A model generated the notes under the pieces. The model saw only the letters and a program-made list of their open reading frames with translations. It searched no databases and was not told where the DNA came from. This document shows positions 11,242-23,400 of a stretch of 64,000 nucleotides of DNA, piece by piece; within the stretch, counting starts at the first letter, position 1, and each line of letters opens with the position of its first letter. Position numbers and translations under genes: made by a program. The DNA is from Pristionchus mayeri (lineage: Eukaryota; Nematoda; Chromadorea; Rhabditida; Neodiplogasteridae), in assembly GCA_036245805.1 (NCBI GenBank), contig BTRK01000001.1:16127087-16191086 (forward strand). The letters are read 5' to 3'.

Positions 11242-13242
11242 ATGATCCTGTGTCTTCTGCCCTTACTCCTTCCTTTTGCTGATGGAAAGCTCTCTCAAAT
11301 CACTCCCCAAGTGCCCGGGATGTACAGTCTAGCCAAGGAGATCATGGATGGAGCGAAATTTCGATCGTTCGAGATCAGCGATATCTCCGAAGTGACCAGT
11401 GACTTCGAAAGTGAGTTCAGCTAAATCCACTCTACTCATGCGTAGAAATTACAAATATTAGTTTATCTTTTCTATGATCCTTTCTAATTGGCATATTCAA
11501 TATACAGAATTGTCTGCATTTCATCAGTTTCTTTTTTTTCAGATTTTCAAATAAATGGTTCCCGTATAAACATGATTGTAGCAGTGTTCTCCCGAGGGCC
11601 CAATCTCGAAGATTTATGTATTTTAACGTGTACCTTTCAGTCGCTGACACGATCGTCGACGACCTTCGGGAGACGTACGGGATAGAGTACACAGTGCCTA
11701 CGGATATCTACCTGCTCAACAGGGAGATCCACGCTTTTCTCGACGCACCCAAGGAAGAGAGAATGGAGGTTAGGACTACAGTTAGTCTGTCTAGCATGTA
11801 GGGTTTCACAAAAAATACGGAGGATTCTAGTTTTTGAATATAGCTTCTGCAAAATGAACATCTACGGTCTTAAGTTTACACATCTGCTTTTGCTGACCCT
11901 GTGCATACAATGTGATGCAAGTGAGCACGTGAAAAATGTTCGAACATCACATGGACTAGAATTATTCAGAAGCGTACAGCTCAATGCATAACTATCTGTA
12001 TTACAGATCTGGGAGGGCAAGCGGAAGCATCACAAAAACGGGCCATTCGTCTTCCTGATGGATCTGCTGAAGAAATTGAAGAAGATCAAGCAGCGGGAAC
12101 TGGACAGATTTGATATTATGGAGGAGGAGAAAAGGATTCTCAACAGCGACCATCACGTTAGTATTTGTTCTGGTTTTACATTTTCTCCGTTATCTGATAT
12201 CGCAGACAAAGGAGGTTTTAAAATTCGAACAATATTATCAAATTTTACCATATCAAGAATGGTATTGGCATAAGGTCGGATGATCACCGCCGGATAATAT
12301 TCCGGATGATTTCCAATATATAATAGTACCCTTATGTAGGATTTTCACGGTATGTTCCCGCATTGTCAAAAAGTCTTCTGCGAAAGTACAACAGAAGGGT
12401 ACAAGTTTTGGATATCACCCGGAAGATTATAATCAGACGTCGATCATCTGACCTAGTGCCATTTTATTAGGTGCTGCGATGATGATGTGAATCCTGATAT
12501 TTCTGTTCGAATTTCCAGGGCTATATCTAATCCGCAGCCAATCTTTTCGAATTCATAACATAGTATTTGTGAGTGAGAAGATAACGACATGTATATCACC
12601 ATTTTACATTTCATTTGCTCCTGTTCCAGGGCGATTTCTTCCTCGTCTGGATCTTCCACATCAAACCCGTCGTCAAACTGATCAAGCAGAACAAGCCTCT
12701 CTTCTCCAAGCTCAACCTCGTAACGGAGGAGGCCATCGCTGGGCATATTGTTAGTTCCAATTTTTATCTTTCTTGTGCACTGTGCTCACTTGTAGCTGCA
12801 AGAAGTTATTTGGAAGCAAGGACTCATGAAGTAAAAGATAAACTTCAAGAGAGTTATAGAAGTAAGAAGACGCTTACACTAGGAGGGGCAGCCCGGTGAT
12901 GCTTGCTGTTAGATAGGACGACGTATTCGCGCTCGTCCCATGGTCCTCTAGATGCACTAGGTCGGATGATAACTATGACGTAATGCCGCCTTTGATATAA
13001 CGAGGCTGTATGATGTCATAGTTCTCATCCGACCTAGTGTCCATAAAATTGTGCAATCTTCAATCCACTCATTTGAGCAAAAGACGATGGAGGGAATCGT
13101 GGATCGATGGACGAGTGGGAATGAACCAGTCGAGCCAGAGGAGCTATTCAGAAGACTGGAAGTGACTGGCCTCGACGTGGCTGCACTCAGGAGAGGAGAA
13201 ATCGATATTATCGGAAATCGAATTAATCGTGACGAATTGTGA
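11242..13242 (+). CDS. Unrecognised secreted protein, paralogue of the gene at 5692-6997
   Basis: Five exons in phase: 11242-11410, 11641-11768, 12007-12156, 12630-12749, 13078-13242 (243 aa). It begins with a likely signal peptide (ILCLLPLLLPFADG). The body matches the paralogue exon by exon: VADTIVDDLRETYGIEYT, YLLNREIHAFLDAPKEE, IWEGKRKHHKNGPFVF, GDFFLVWIFHIKPVVKLI. The C-terminus (EELFRRLEVTGLDVAALR) runs 19 residues beyond the paralogue. Family and role are unknown to me; the leader suggests export. Introns 3 and 4 each carry a copy of the CTAGGTCGGATGA MITE. Exon 5 follows an unusual acceptor (CATTTGAG), supported by the matching exon of the paralogue, which has a normal TTTCAG. The two paralogues point in opposite directions with the M13-like gene between them. 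Confidence 0.8.
12268..12460. repeat. MITE, CTAGGTCGGATGA family (copy 1)
   Basis: The left end GCATAAGGTCGGATGATCAC and the right end, complement of GGCACTAGGTCAGATGATCG, form inverted repeats around about 150 bp, inside intron 3 of the 11.2-kb gene. Confidence 0.8.
12954..13041. repeat. MITE, CTAGGTCGGATGA family (copy 2)
   Basis: An 88-bp near-complete hairpin with ends GCACTAGGTCGGATGA and TCATCCGACCTAGTGT. Both arms contain a TATGACGT/ATGATGTCATAG segment. It lies in intron 4 of the 11.2-kb gene, ending about 35 bp before exon 5. Confidence 0.85.
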
Positions 13243-13644
13243 TCTTTAGTTGTTCTCTACTTTTCTCTTCTCGTGCAAGGTTTCAATACGAGTATTGCTA
13301 GGATTTATGATTTCGAATTGCCATTGATTGATGCTTCGATAAAGTGTTATATCGGAATTATCCGTATCATGCAATTGTCAAGGCGGGACGAATCTGTATT
13401 ATCTATGGAAAATAGAGCCCCTTTTTTATCCGTCTGTCCAGATTTCGAAATTAGTCGTGGGCAAGAGAACGAGCGCGTAAACAAGTAACACACATTGCGA
13501 AGCATACTCCGCTAAAGAGGGTGACGCAACCAGTCTAGTAAAATATAGTGCTTTATCGAAGGCTGTGACAACGCATCGTGAGATCATGGCAACAATCATG
13601 TTATTCGTATTTTTGTTTTTTTCGCTAATTTCGAAAATATCTCC
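13243..13644. other. Convergent intergenic space
   Basis: These 400 bp separate the 3' ends of two convergent genes. I see no exon or repeat. Confidence 0.5.
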
Positions 13645-15463
13645 CTATCCAACAATCAGCGAGTGAATCTCGGAGCCCGCGACTACCTGAAACAAATAAT
13701 TTTAAAATTTAAATAAATTTATAAAAATAGGTGAACGCACTTTGCAATCGCAGCATGTTCCGGTGGAAATGGCCGCGGCTGTCCACTGGCCTCGGACCTG
13801 GAATAATTTTATTTATATTTTCGAAAATAATATTCTTTACCTTCCGCAAAACGTTAAGCGTGCGAGACTTGTCCACGCATTTACCCCAGCCTGAGAAAAA
13901 AATGTTATTTTTGAACAATTCTACATCGAATTTGAAGTTCAAAAACGTGTGGTAAAAATAAAAATTGCTCACCCGACAGACACTTGTCATCATCCCTGCA
14001 TATTAGCTCGTTGACGATAGGTGGGAAGAATCCTGAAAACACTTGTTGTTGTTTTTGTTTTCGAAATTCAAAAATACCCTCAGGCAGTCGTCGCCATGCC
14101 CAGCATCCACCGCACAGCGAGATCATCTGAAAAGATTAAAGATCAATTCAGAAATGTGAATATCAGCAATGCAATTATGGTTTGGGGTTGTGATTTGTGA
14201 ACATGGATGGTCGCTAAATGTGCAGTAGTTTCATTTTATCACATTCGAAAGATCAAAGATCACTCGCCTTGTCGTCGATTCCGTTCTCCGTCTCTCCTCG
14301 ATCGAAACAAGCAATTGTGAATCTGAAATGGCGACATCATCATTGATCTAAAATGACCCAAGCATTTGCCCGTTTCTCATGAACCCCATAACGCGCACCA
14401 ATCCCCCTTCACTCTGACCCTCTCTTGGCCGTTCCCGGTTTCATCAATAATTGTTGCCCACCTCGATCCAAGAAGGCCGTCCTTATCTTCTTGAACTTGA
14501 CGCCGATTTCGTGAGAGTTCCGCGAAGGCAGAACGCTCCTGAATTTAGTAATTTAAATACAAATATTTTGACTATTTTTGTTTAATTGTTTTCAAAACAA
14601 CCTCCGAGAAGATGTGCTCGGCGTCGTGGTTGAAGGAGACCTCGACGGGCTAGAAAGGAATTCAATCAAGCTCTCGGCTTTGAAGAGAATATTTCGTTGA
14701 ACTAGCAAACAATTTTTCAAGTTCAATTGTTTCCCTAGTTCTTTTGAAAACCTTTCTTATTGCTAGAGGGATTTTTTAAGTCCACTAACCTCCGGTCGTA
14801 GTTCCTTCGGGATCTGCGGCGATACGATGGGAGAGACGACGTCCATCTCAACGGGGACGACCCTGCCGGTCTGAGAGGCGAGAACAGCGCGTCTTCGTCG
14901 TTCTGCAAGTAAGAAGGTTTATTATTTAGGGCAAAAAATGCGAAAAAAATATAAACGAACGGTGGGCGTTTCAGTTCTGGGGTTTTCTGATGATATTAGT
15001 TTGTCATTATAAAATCAGCACACGTTATCGAAGGCGAACTAGCTATTAGTACAATCACCAAAGAATATTAAAAAATAGTCAAAAAGCGAAAATTCATTTT
15101 GTAATTTCAAAGAGCGATACCAAGCGGCGATGATCTAGCGCTTCTCGGCCATGGAAAATGCCAGTCTCCTGTAATATTATTATATTAGAAATAACATAAT
15201 TAGACTAATTAATTCTAAAATTTAAAGTATACATAGAAGTGCTCGAACCTCCACCACCTCCTCCGATACCGCCTCCAATCCCTCCTCCGTGCCCTCCTCC
15301 TATTCCTCCACCAATGCCTCCGCTGGGGCCTCCCCCAATCGGTCCTCCACTGCCAGGGAAGGGTCCGCCGGGGAAAGGCGGAGGTCCTGAGCCCGCTTGC
15401 AGACCGGCCTGGAGAGTTATCGAGAATAACAGGAAAATGAGAATAACAACCTTTGCGTTTACT
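13645..15463 (-). CDS. Secreted cystine-rich protein resembling IL-17 cytokines
   Basis: Eleven exons keep phase: 15249-15463, 15121-15168, 14790-14902, 14602-14649, 14462-14538, 14268-14322, 14078-14126, 13973-14032, 13841-13890, 13741-13797, 13645-13686 (about 270 aa visible). The start is a hydrophobic leader (VVILIFLLFSITLQAGLQAG), then a Gly/Pro-rich stretch of about 45 residues, a basic linker with RRRRA (possible processing site), then a Cys-rich C-terminus: CGGCWAWRRLP, NELICRDDDKCLSGWGKC, SRTLNVLRK, ISTGTCCDC. Spacing of the cysteines, the LP before them and the LNVLRK resemble the cystine-knot core of the IL-17 family, which C. elegans also has; this is motif resemblance, not a search result. 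The exon 14268-14322 ends at a GC donor confirmed by phase. The first codon is missing: foldback B1 begins 15 bp upstream, so the start exon is displaced or lost. Confidence 0.6.
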
Positions 15464-15477
15464 CTAAACAATATAAC

Positions 15478-17470
15478 ACAGGTATCACGAGTCGGTGGAG
15501 GAAGCCATGAACGATTTTTTTCAAAGATTTTTAATATTAGCCATATATTGATGGTATAAGGTACTAAGGACAAGGAACCAGGTTATTTGTCCTAGAGCCG
15601 GCTTTTAGACATTTTCCGGTTTTACTACCGGCTATACTGTATTTCAGTCTGCAGAAGAGCTACAGGGATGGCGGAGGTCTTAAAAAATCGGGAAAAATAT
15701 GACAAATAACTTTACTGTTGAGAACTTTCTGATTGGACCAAAACTGATAGTTCTGGGATCGAAAAACCGCATTTTGAATTGAAAAATAAATATTTTCCGT
15801 ATCACGCAGTAGAAACGCAGAGGTTTTTATTGCGGAATATGAAAGTCTAATCTCTCAAGTGTCTTAGAAAAAAATATGAAGGAAAAATTTTATACCGTAT
15901 TTTTTGATAATCGCGGTTAAAGGTGAGGCACCGAGGTGATGAATTGGAAATATTTGAAATATTCTACATTTTACGTTGCACTTCGACCGGATTTATGCTG
16001 TTTCATTTTGTATAACACGGTATATATCCAAAAATGTTCAAAGGAGATCGGATTCAGTAGTTCACAAAAATTCGATTTTCAACACTCGGATTTTGGCATG
16101 TTTAGGGGAATGTAAAATGTCTTTATCAAATTGAACATCCATTGGTCATATTCTGAGGCTCAAGTACAGTAGGCAGTCTATCAAAATTCATAGAACTCGG
16201 CCCTTGCAATCACTCAAAACATCTAGATATTCACAATCGAATTTACGAAAATGAAAGATCCGAAAAACAAAACAAATCGATTCTACCCAGATTTCGCGAA
16301 AATCGAACAGATTTGAACATCAAAATTCATTTTTACACCGCATAAGTCATCAAACGCACTGATTTGCACAACACACCCCATTTGATATTTTTTGTTGTTT
16401 CAAAGAGATGGAAATATTTTTTTCCAGAAACAAGCAATATAATTGTGTTCACTGGGAATTCGTACTGTTATGATCATAAAATGAATTTTAATGTCCAAAT
16501 CTGATCGATTTTCGCGAAATCTGGGTAGAATCGATTTGTTTTGTTTTTCGGATCTTTCATTTTCGCAAATTCGATTGTGAATATCTAGATGTTTTGAGTG
16601 ATTGCAAGGGCCGAGGTCTATAAATGTTGATAGACTGCCTACTGTACTTGAACCTCAGCATATGACCAATGGATTTTCACTTTGATAAAGACATTTTACA
16701 TGCCCCTAAACATGCAAAAATCCGAGTGTTGAAAATCGAATTTTTGTGAACTACTGAATCCGATCTCCTTTGAACATTTTTCGATATATACCGTGTTATA
16801 CAAATTGAAACAGCATAATGCTGGTCGAAGTGCAACGTAAAATGTAGAATATTTCAAATATTTCCAATTCGTCACCTCGGTGCCTTTAACCGCTCACCTT
16901 TACCTTTAACCTCACCTTTAACCTTTAACCCTGTAACCTTTAACCTTTAACCTTTAACTTTTAACCTTTAACTCTAACTCTTTTAACTCTTTTAACCTTT
17001 AACTCACCTTTAACCGCGATTATCAAAAAATACGGTATAAAATTTTTCCTTCATATTTTTTTCTAAGACACTTGAGAGATTAGACTTTCATATTCCGCAA
17101 TAAAAACCTCTGCGTTTCTACTGCGTGATACGGAAAATATTTATTTTTCAATTCAAAATGCGGTTTTTCGATCCCAGAACTATCAGTTTTGGTCCAAACA
17201 GAAAGTTGTCAACATTAAAGTTATTTGCCATATTTTTCCCGATTTTTTAAGACCTCCGCCATCCCTGTAGCTCTTCTGCGGACTGAAATACAGTATAGCC
17301 GGTAGTAAAACCGGAAAATGTCTAAAAGCCGGCTCTGGGACAAATAACCTGGTTCCTTCGATTTCTTGTCCTTAGTACCTTACACCATCAATATATGGCT
17401 AATATTAAAAATCTTTGAAAAAATCGTTCACGAAGGGGCTAGTTTTGCTTCACTGACTCGTGATACCTGT
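15478..17470. repeat. Foldback family B, copy 1 (2 kb)
   Basis: Ends ACAGGTATCACGAGTC (from 15478) and its complement (to 17470). Two arms of roughly 0.9-1 kb pair almost throughout, for example GAGCCGGCTTTTAGACATTT at about 15596 with its complement at about 17310. A centre of about 100 bp near 16370-16480 is unpaired. The right arm holds a CCTTTAA-type array absent from the left. It sits between the stop codon of the 17.5-24.8 kb gene and the first visible codons of the IL-17-like gene. Confidence 0.9.
16880..17012. repeat. CCTTTAA-type simple array inside foldback B1
   Basis: Irregular tandem units (CCTTTAA with variants CTTTTAA and CTCTTTTAA) occupy the right arm only. The matching left-arm position near 15916 has a single GGTTAAAGGTGAGG, so the array grew from one TCACCTTTAACCGC unit after the arms formed. 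Confidence 0.8.
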
Positions 17471-17485
17471 GATAACTCGAAGCAG

Positions 17486-20400
17486 TTAAATACAGCCAGC
17501 TAACTGAATCCCAACTGAAGCAAGCTGTACATTGTTGCCGAAGAAGGGAGGAGGAGGCTGAGGAAGGTCTCCAGGAAGCTCTTGCTGCCAATGATGGTGA
17601 TGGTGAGGATGATGAGGATGACTGGGATGTCCCGGGTGTTCATGATACCCTCCCGACTCCTCCGATGAACCAGAGTTGCCGGGCGGGTGTGTAGGCACGC
17701 CGGGGTCGGTGCCGGGTCCGGGGTTGGTACCAGGCCAGGGTCCGGGGTTGGGCCGTGGAGGCTGCACGTTCGGCCATCGGTTCTGAAGCAGAGCGCGTGA
17801 TTGCAGCTTTCAAGGAGGGGGCAATATGCATAGTGGTTCGGTAATTTAGTTTTATATTTAAAACTATAAAACTAGAGCTAAACTACTAACTTCTTCAAGT
17901 GAGATAACCAGAGGAGTACCATGAGGAGTAATAAAGTGAACCAAGCTCAGCAAAGCACTTACGTTATTGAAAATAATAATCGAACTTAATCCACACCGGA
18001 ACATCGAATCAAAGAACGTGATAAATGAAAAGAAAACTCACGTGCACCATGGAGATCGTGTCGGCGATTTGGTTGATTTGCTGCAATGAATCACTTTAGA
18101 ATATTTTGTTTCTAGCACACTTAAAATATTTATGAATCATGGTCTGCTAGACTATGCAAGTCTTCCATGCCAGAGGATCATCAATATGAATTTTTGTTGC
18201 TAACTCGCTCCCATTTATAGTTTCTTCCTCATTTCATTTGATGAAAATACGTTAGTCAAAAAGGAGAAGATTCACTCACTCTCGCAGTGTCCAGTAGTTG
18301 AGCTGCGTTGCTGAATTGCTGTTGTGGGTTGAACTGATTGAACTGATTGGGGAACTGCTGCTGCGGTTGGAATTGTTGTTGCTGGAAGGGCTGCTGCTGT
18401 TGGAAATTCTGCTGCGGCTGCTGCTGCTGCCACTGAGCCTGTAATGGCATTTTGTATAGACGGTTCACATCGAGGGCGAATTATCTTCTTTGGACACTGG
18501 GAATCTGAATATTTTGGACACCTCATTCCGTGCTGGAGTGGGATATAGTAAGTGGAATTTGGTAGAAGGAACCACAGAACTGGGCGAGCACAATACTAAA
18601 CTTTTATCATGTAATGATGCCTGATAGTAAGACCTATACAATGTGGATAATACTATCGAGTGATATAAGAGTGAAGTGGTACCTGTTGCTATATAAGAGT
18701 GGTACCTGTTGCTGCTGCTGTTGCCAGGGTTGTTGCTGCACTCGCAACTGCTGCTGAACCGTGAACTGGCGAGAAGGCGAGGGAGTGCTGCCCGTGCGAC
18801 CCTGAGAACACTTCTGTGATCAAGTAATCATTTTTTTCTTTTTTGAAAGTTGAAAAAATATACTCATGGACCTTGAAAACTGTTTTATCGAGAATTACAT
18901 TTTTTGTATTTTTATTTTCACCTGCCCCGGCTGTTGTGCTGCTGTTACTTGGACTTGATTCTGGTTGCTGTTGTTATTGTTGTTGTTCCTGTTATTGTTC
19001 CTGTTGTTTGAGTTGTTGTTGTTGCGGTTCTACAATTATTGCAATGTTTGTAATGAATAATTTACATCAGTAACAACTTTTCAAAGCAAAATTGATTTTT
19101 CTCTAACAAAAATACACCCACCTTCTTACGATTGTTATGTCCTTTTCCATGCCTTGCCTCTTCGTCTTTGATCTTGCTAATCGCTTCCTGAAATATCTAT
19201 TCCCGATGTATATTGGGTATATATTATCGTTTTCGTTTTGGTGCATGTAGCTTTAGTCCTTTCAAAATCTGCATATGAGACCGTATGCCTAAGAATCGAG
19301 CAGATTCGAGTGTTTCTGGCACAGCTCAAAAATCTCAATTCACTCTAATTTCGTGCTTCGCGGTAATCGAGGGTGCTGAAAACGATAGGCATATTCATTT
19401 TGCTCCTGGAGCCTTCGTTGGCTCCAGACGGCGTCACGTTGAAATCACGTTTTTACAAGTATCTGACTTCTCGGCGATGCTAATTTCACGCGACTAAGGT
19501 TTCCGGGGTAGAATTTGATGTTGATCACGCCTGTTTATTTCATTTTTCATGAATTATTAAAATTATTTTTAAAAATTCAACTTATTGAATTGGCAAAAGT
19601 AAGTTGCGAGACATATATCAAAAGAATCGGCTTGACGAGAGGATTCAGAATCTGCGTTTACATCGAATTTCATGCATCGGTTCGAAAGATTGGAGTGAAA
19701 TAGTGAGCCTAGATTCGCGAGAGAGGCGAGAGAGCGTGTGGATGAGAGAGAGAAGGGAGGGGACGAACACTGCCAGGGGGAGGGACTGGGAGAGACGAGA
19801 GGATACATTGTATTTCGCGAATCTAGGCTCACTATTTCACTCCAATCTTTCGAACCGATGCATGAAATTCGATGTAAACGCAGATTCTGAATCCTCTCGT
19901 CAAGCCGGTTCTTTTGATATATGTTCGCAACTTACTTTTGCCAATGCAAAAAGTTGAATTTTTAAAGATAATTTTAATAAATCATGAAAAATGAAATAGA
20001 CAGGCGTGATCAACATCAAATTCTACCCCGGAAACCTTAGTCGCGTGAAATTAGCACCGCCGTGAAGTCAGATACTTGTTAAAACGTGATTTCAACGTGA
20101 CGCCGTCTGGAGCCAACGAAGGCTCCAGGAGCAAAATGAATATGCCTATCGTTTTCAGCACCCTCGATTACCGCAAAGCACGAAATTAGAGTGAATTGAG
20201 ATTTTTGGCTTGTGCCAACACTTGCTCGATTCTTAGGCAAACGGCCTCATATCTCAGTTTTACATCATGGATATGTGGTTATGGAAATGCCCATTTTCGG
20301 AGCATCTTGGTTTTCAGTATCGATAGATGATTCAGCATTTTGAGGTTAAACGAACAAGCTACCTTTCATATATCATATTAAAAGGGGAAAATTCGGGAAT

Positions 20401-23400
20401 GCCTCTTTCGTCAGGAGATTGGATCTTTTCGAACACTCCAGAAATTGAATTTTTGACTGTTTTTGCCGTATGAAGATTGTTTTCAAAATATTGTTGCATT
20501 GAAAAATGAATGGTACATGCGCTTAAATATTTTTATAATAGTGTGCCCCAATAGTGCTTGAACGTAGCGCCCCTATATAGAAGCCACGATCGGTGATCCT
20601 TGTATCAGGAGTTCCGATCGTTGGAGCAACATTGCATCGCTCATGCCGGAATTTGCAAGCCTGTATTTCGGAATGTCGCAATGAAAGCACATCTTCCTAC
20701 CCACTTTTAGAAAAAGAATCTAATGGGCTTTCCATTCAAGCAAAATAATTGGTATCGCAATTTTTCTCCACTGAATATCAATATCTCACACTAGCGGCCT
20801 TGGCTGCTTCCGCTGCTCTCGCAAATCGATGGCCTCTCTCAATCAGTCCGGCGATTGCAGCACTTGCAGCCTGCAAAGAATCTTGCAGATGCTGCAACTT
20901 TGCTGTAATTGTTTTACAATCTCGTTGATATATCGTGTTTCACTCTAATTAGCATCGTTTATTGTACCAATCATTACCTGTTTCGAACAATGCATGATAA
21001 CTTAATTGAATTGAATTGTCGTACCACTGGCGCAGCTGCAGCTGCTCCCGATGAGAACTCGCTAGAGGAGGGGAAGCGAAGACGAGGACACATCGAGGCA
21101 CTGGAATAGTGAATCAGTTTCTAAAAAAAATAGTAATTGTGGATTTCTTTTTTTGACGACGATGTAGAATAAATTGGATAATACATACGGATTTCTTCGT
21201 TAATTATCAACGTGGCTTACCTCACGGCTGACCGCGGCATAATTGGAATGTTGGGACGATATGAGGCTGGCAACAGACCGACCTGCAATGATTGAATTCC
21301 TACAACCCTCCTAGTATGATCAATTGACGCTCAACGATAGATTCGTTTGCGCACATCACTGCGAAAATACGATTTATATTTAACACGTGTATCACGAGTC
21401 AGTGGAGGAGTGCGGGAACATTTTGAAATTTTTTGTCTCAGATTTGATCCATATTATGTTCGTATAATACCCTGGAGTGATGATTTTGAAAAATACAAGT
21501 CATTGGTCTCAGAGCCGGCTTTTAGGAATTTTCCGGTTTTGCTTCCGGCTCTACTGTATCTTTGCTCCCCGATGAGCTAGAAAGGTGCGATTGATCTCAA
21601 AATGCGCGGAAAATTATTTCCAGCAATTTTTTTGTTGACAACTTTCTTGTGCAGAGAGAAATAAAGATGTCAGAAACGAAAAACCATTTTTTGACAAACA
21701 AAAAAATGTTTTTCTCCTTAAGCCGTTACTAGATACAAAATGTTTTTGCTGATTATAGTAGAAGGAGTCAGTGTGTGTCCAAGAAAAATAAGGGCGAAGA
21801 GCTCAGCCTACCACCTTGTTGAAAAATTTGGCCATTTTTAGGTAAAATCATGCCATTTCAGGAAATCGCTAAATTGAACTTTTTACGCGATCGTACCCAC
21901 GGTCTTCTTGGGACTAGATTTCGTAAGAACATTATGTATTTTACTGTTCTGACATAAAAAAAAAAATTTTCGTTGAGTTTTGAGAAAAAGTGGATTTGGA
22001 TATTTTCCGAAATGGCATGATTTTACCTTAAAATGGCCAAATTTTTCAACAAGGTGGTAGGCTGAGCTCTTCGCCCTTATTTTTCTTGGACACACACTGA
22101 CTCCTTCTACTATAATCAGCAAAAACATTTTGTATCTAGTAACGGCTTCAGGAGAAAAACATTTTTTTGTTCGTCAAAAAATGTTTTTTTTCATTTCTGA
22201 CATCTTTATTTCTCTCTATGCAAGAAAGTTGTCAACATAAAAAATTCTGGAAATAATTTTCCGCGCATTTTGAGATCAATCGCACCTTTCTAGCTCATCG
22301 GGGAGCAAAGATACAGTAGAGCCGGAAGCAAAACCGGAAAATTCCTAAAAGCCGGCTCTGGGACCAATGACCTGTATTTTTCAAAATCATCACTCCAGGG
22401 TATTATACAAACATAGTATGGATCAAATCTGAGGCAAAAAATTTCAAAATGTTCCCGACGAGTAGATTTTTCATTCACTGACTCGTGATACACGTGTTAA
22501 AACAGGATAAGAATGTTGTTCTGTTCATAGTGCAAATTGTGCAACCTGTGTAGCAAAGAGTTCCTTTCTAGTAACAGAAAGAGTAGAGAAAATGCGAATT
22601 CACCTCAACAATGCGATAGAAGAGCAGCGAGAAGCAGGCTCTGCATTCAACCGAAGTGCACGCGAGAGTTTCCGCGTCCTGGAATTGGAAACCATGAAGT
22701 TAGAAAATGGCACGAAACTAGAAATCGTCTGGCTCTCATCCTTTTGCACGCTCTCTCGTCTCTCTGACCGTCGAGAGATCGTGAAAACAGAGGAGAGTCA
22801 GAACATTCCTCTACGAAAGCAATGTATGAATACAAGCCCATCGTAGGCGGCGCATTTTTGTGCAATATTTTTTTCTTGTAATTTAGAATTGATATCATAC
22901 CACCTAAAGTGTTCCATCCTCTTTCGAGCACTTTCAGTTCTACCAATTGCTCATTGATATCTTCATGATATCACACGCACATTCTTTGCACTTAGTTGCA
23001 TATTTCTGAGTCGAATTTGTTCTTTCAGTTTCTGGTGCAACACTGAGTGATTTACAGCTCAACATTTTGCTCCCTTCGTTCGCCCATTTCAGTGCTGGTT
23101 TGATGATCGTCCCTCGTAGCGAAGAACATTCCAACGTCTGTTCGCTACGAGGGCCATTTCGATCAAAGTCACACACAAAACCTATTGGGCGATTTTGCCA
23201 CTATTGGCAATGATTCTCTTCAATCTTTCTCCTCTCTTGCTCTATCTAACGGGCGAGGGAGTGTGGAGAGAGGGACTCTCCTCGGTTTGCATGCTCTCTC
23301 GTCTCTCTACCCTATGAGAGACCATTGCTCAGAGGGAGGGCACAGGTCATTTGGCGCGATGCTAAGCAGTTTCCGTGCAGAGAAGAAATGCGCAAACAAT

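Noticed and set aside
15239..15559. Proline-rich plus-strand ORF
   Set aside because: It mirrors the Gly-rich exon of the IL-17-like gene on the minus strand, which has splice sites and phase support.
16880..17012. Telomere-like repeat
   Set aside because: The unit is CCTTTAA-like and irregular, not the nematode TTAGGC, and it lies in one arm of a foldback.
18843..19073. Cys-rich plus-strand ORF (CCCYCCCSCYCSCC)
   Set aside because: It is the antisense of the Asn/Gln-rich exon at 18922-19029.
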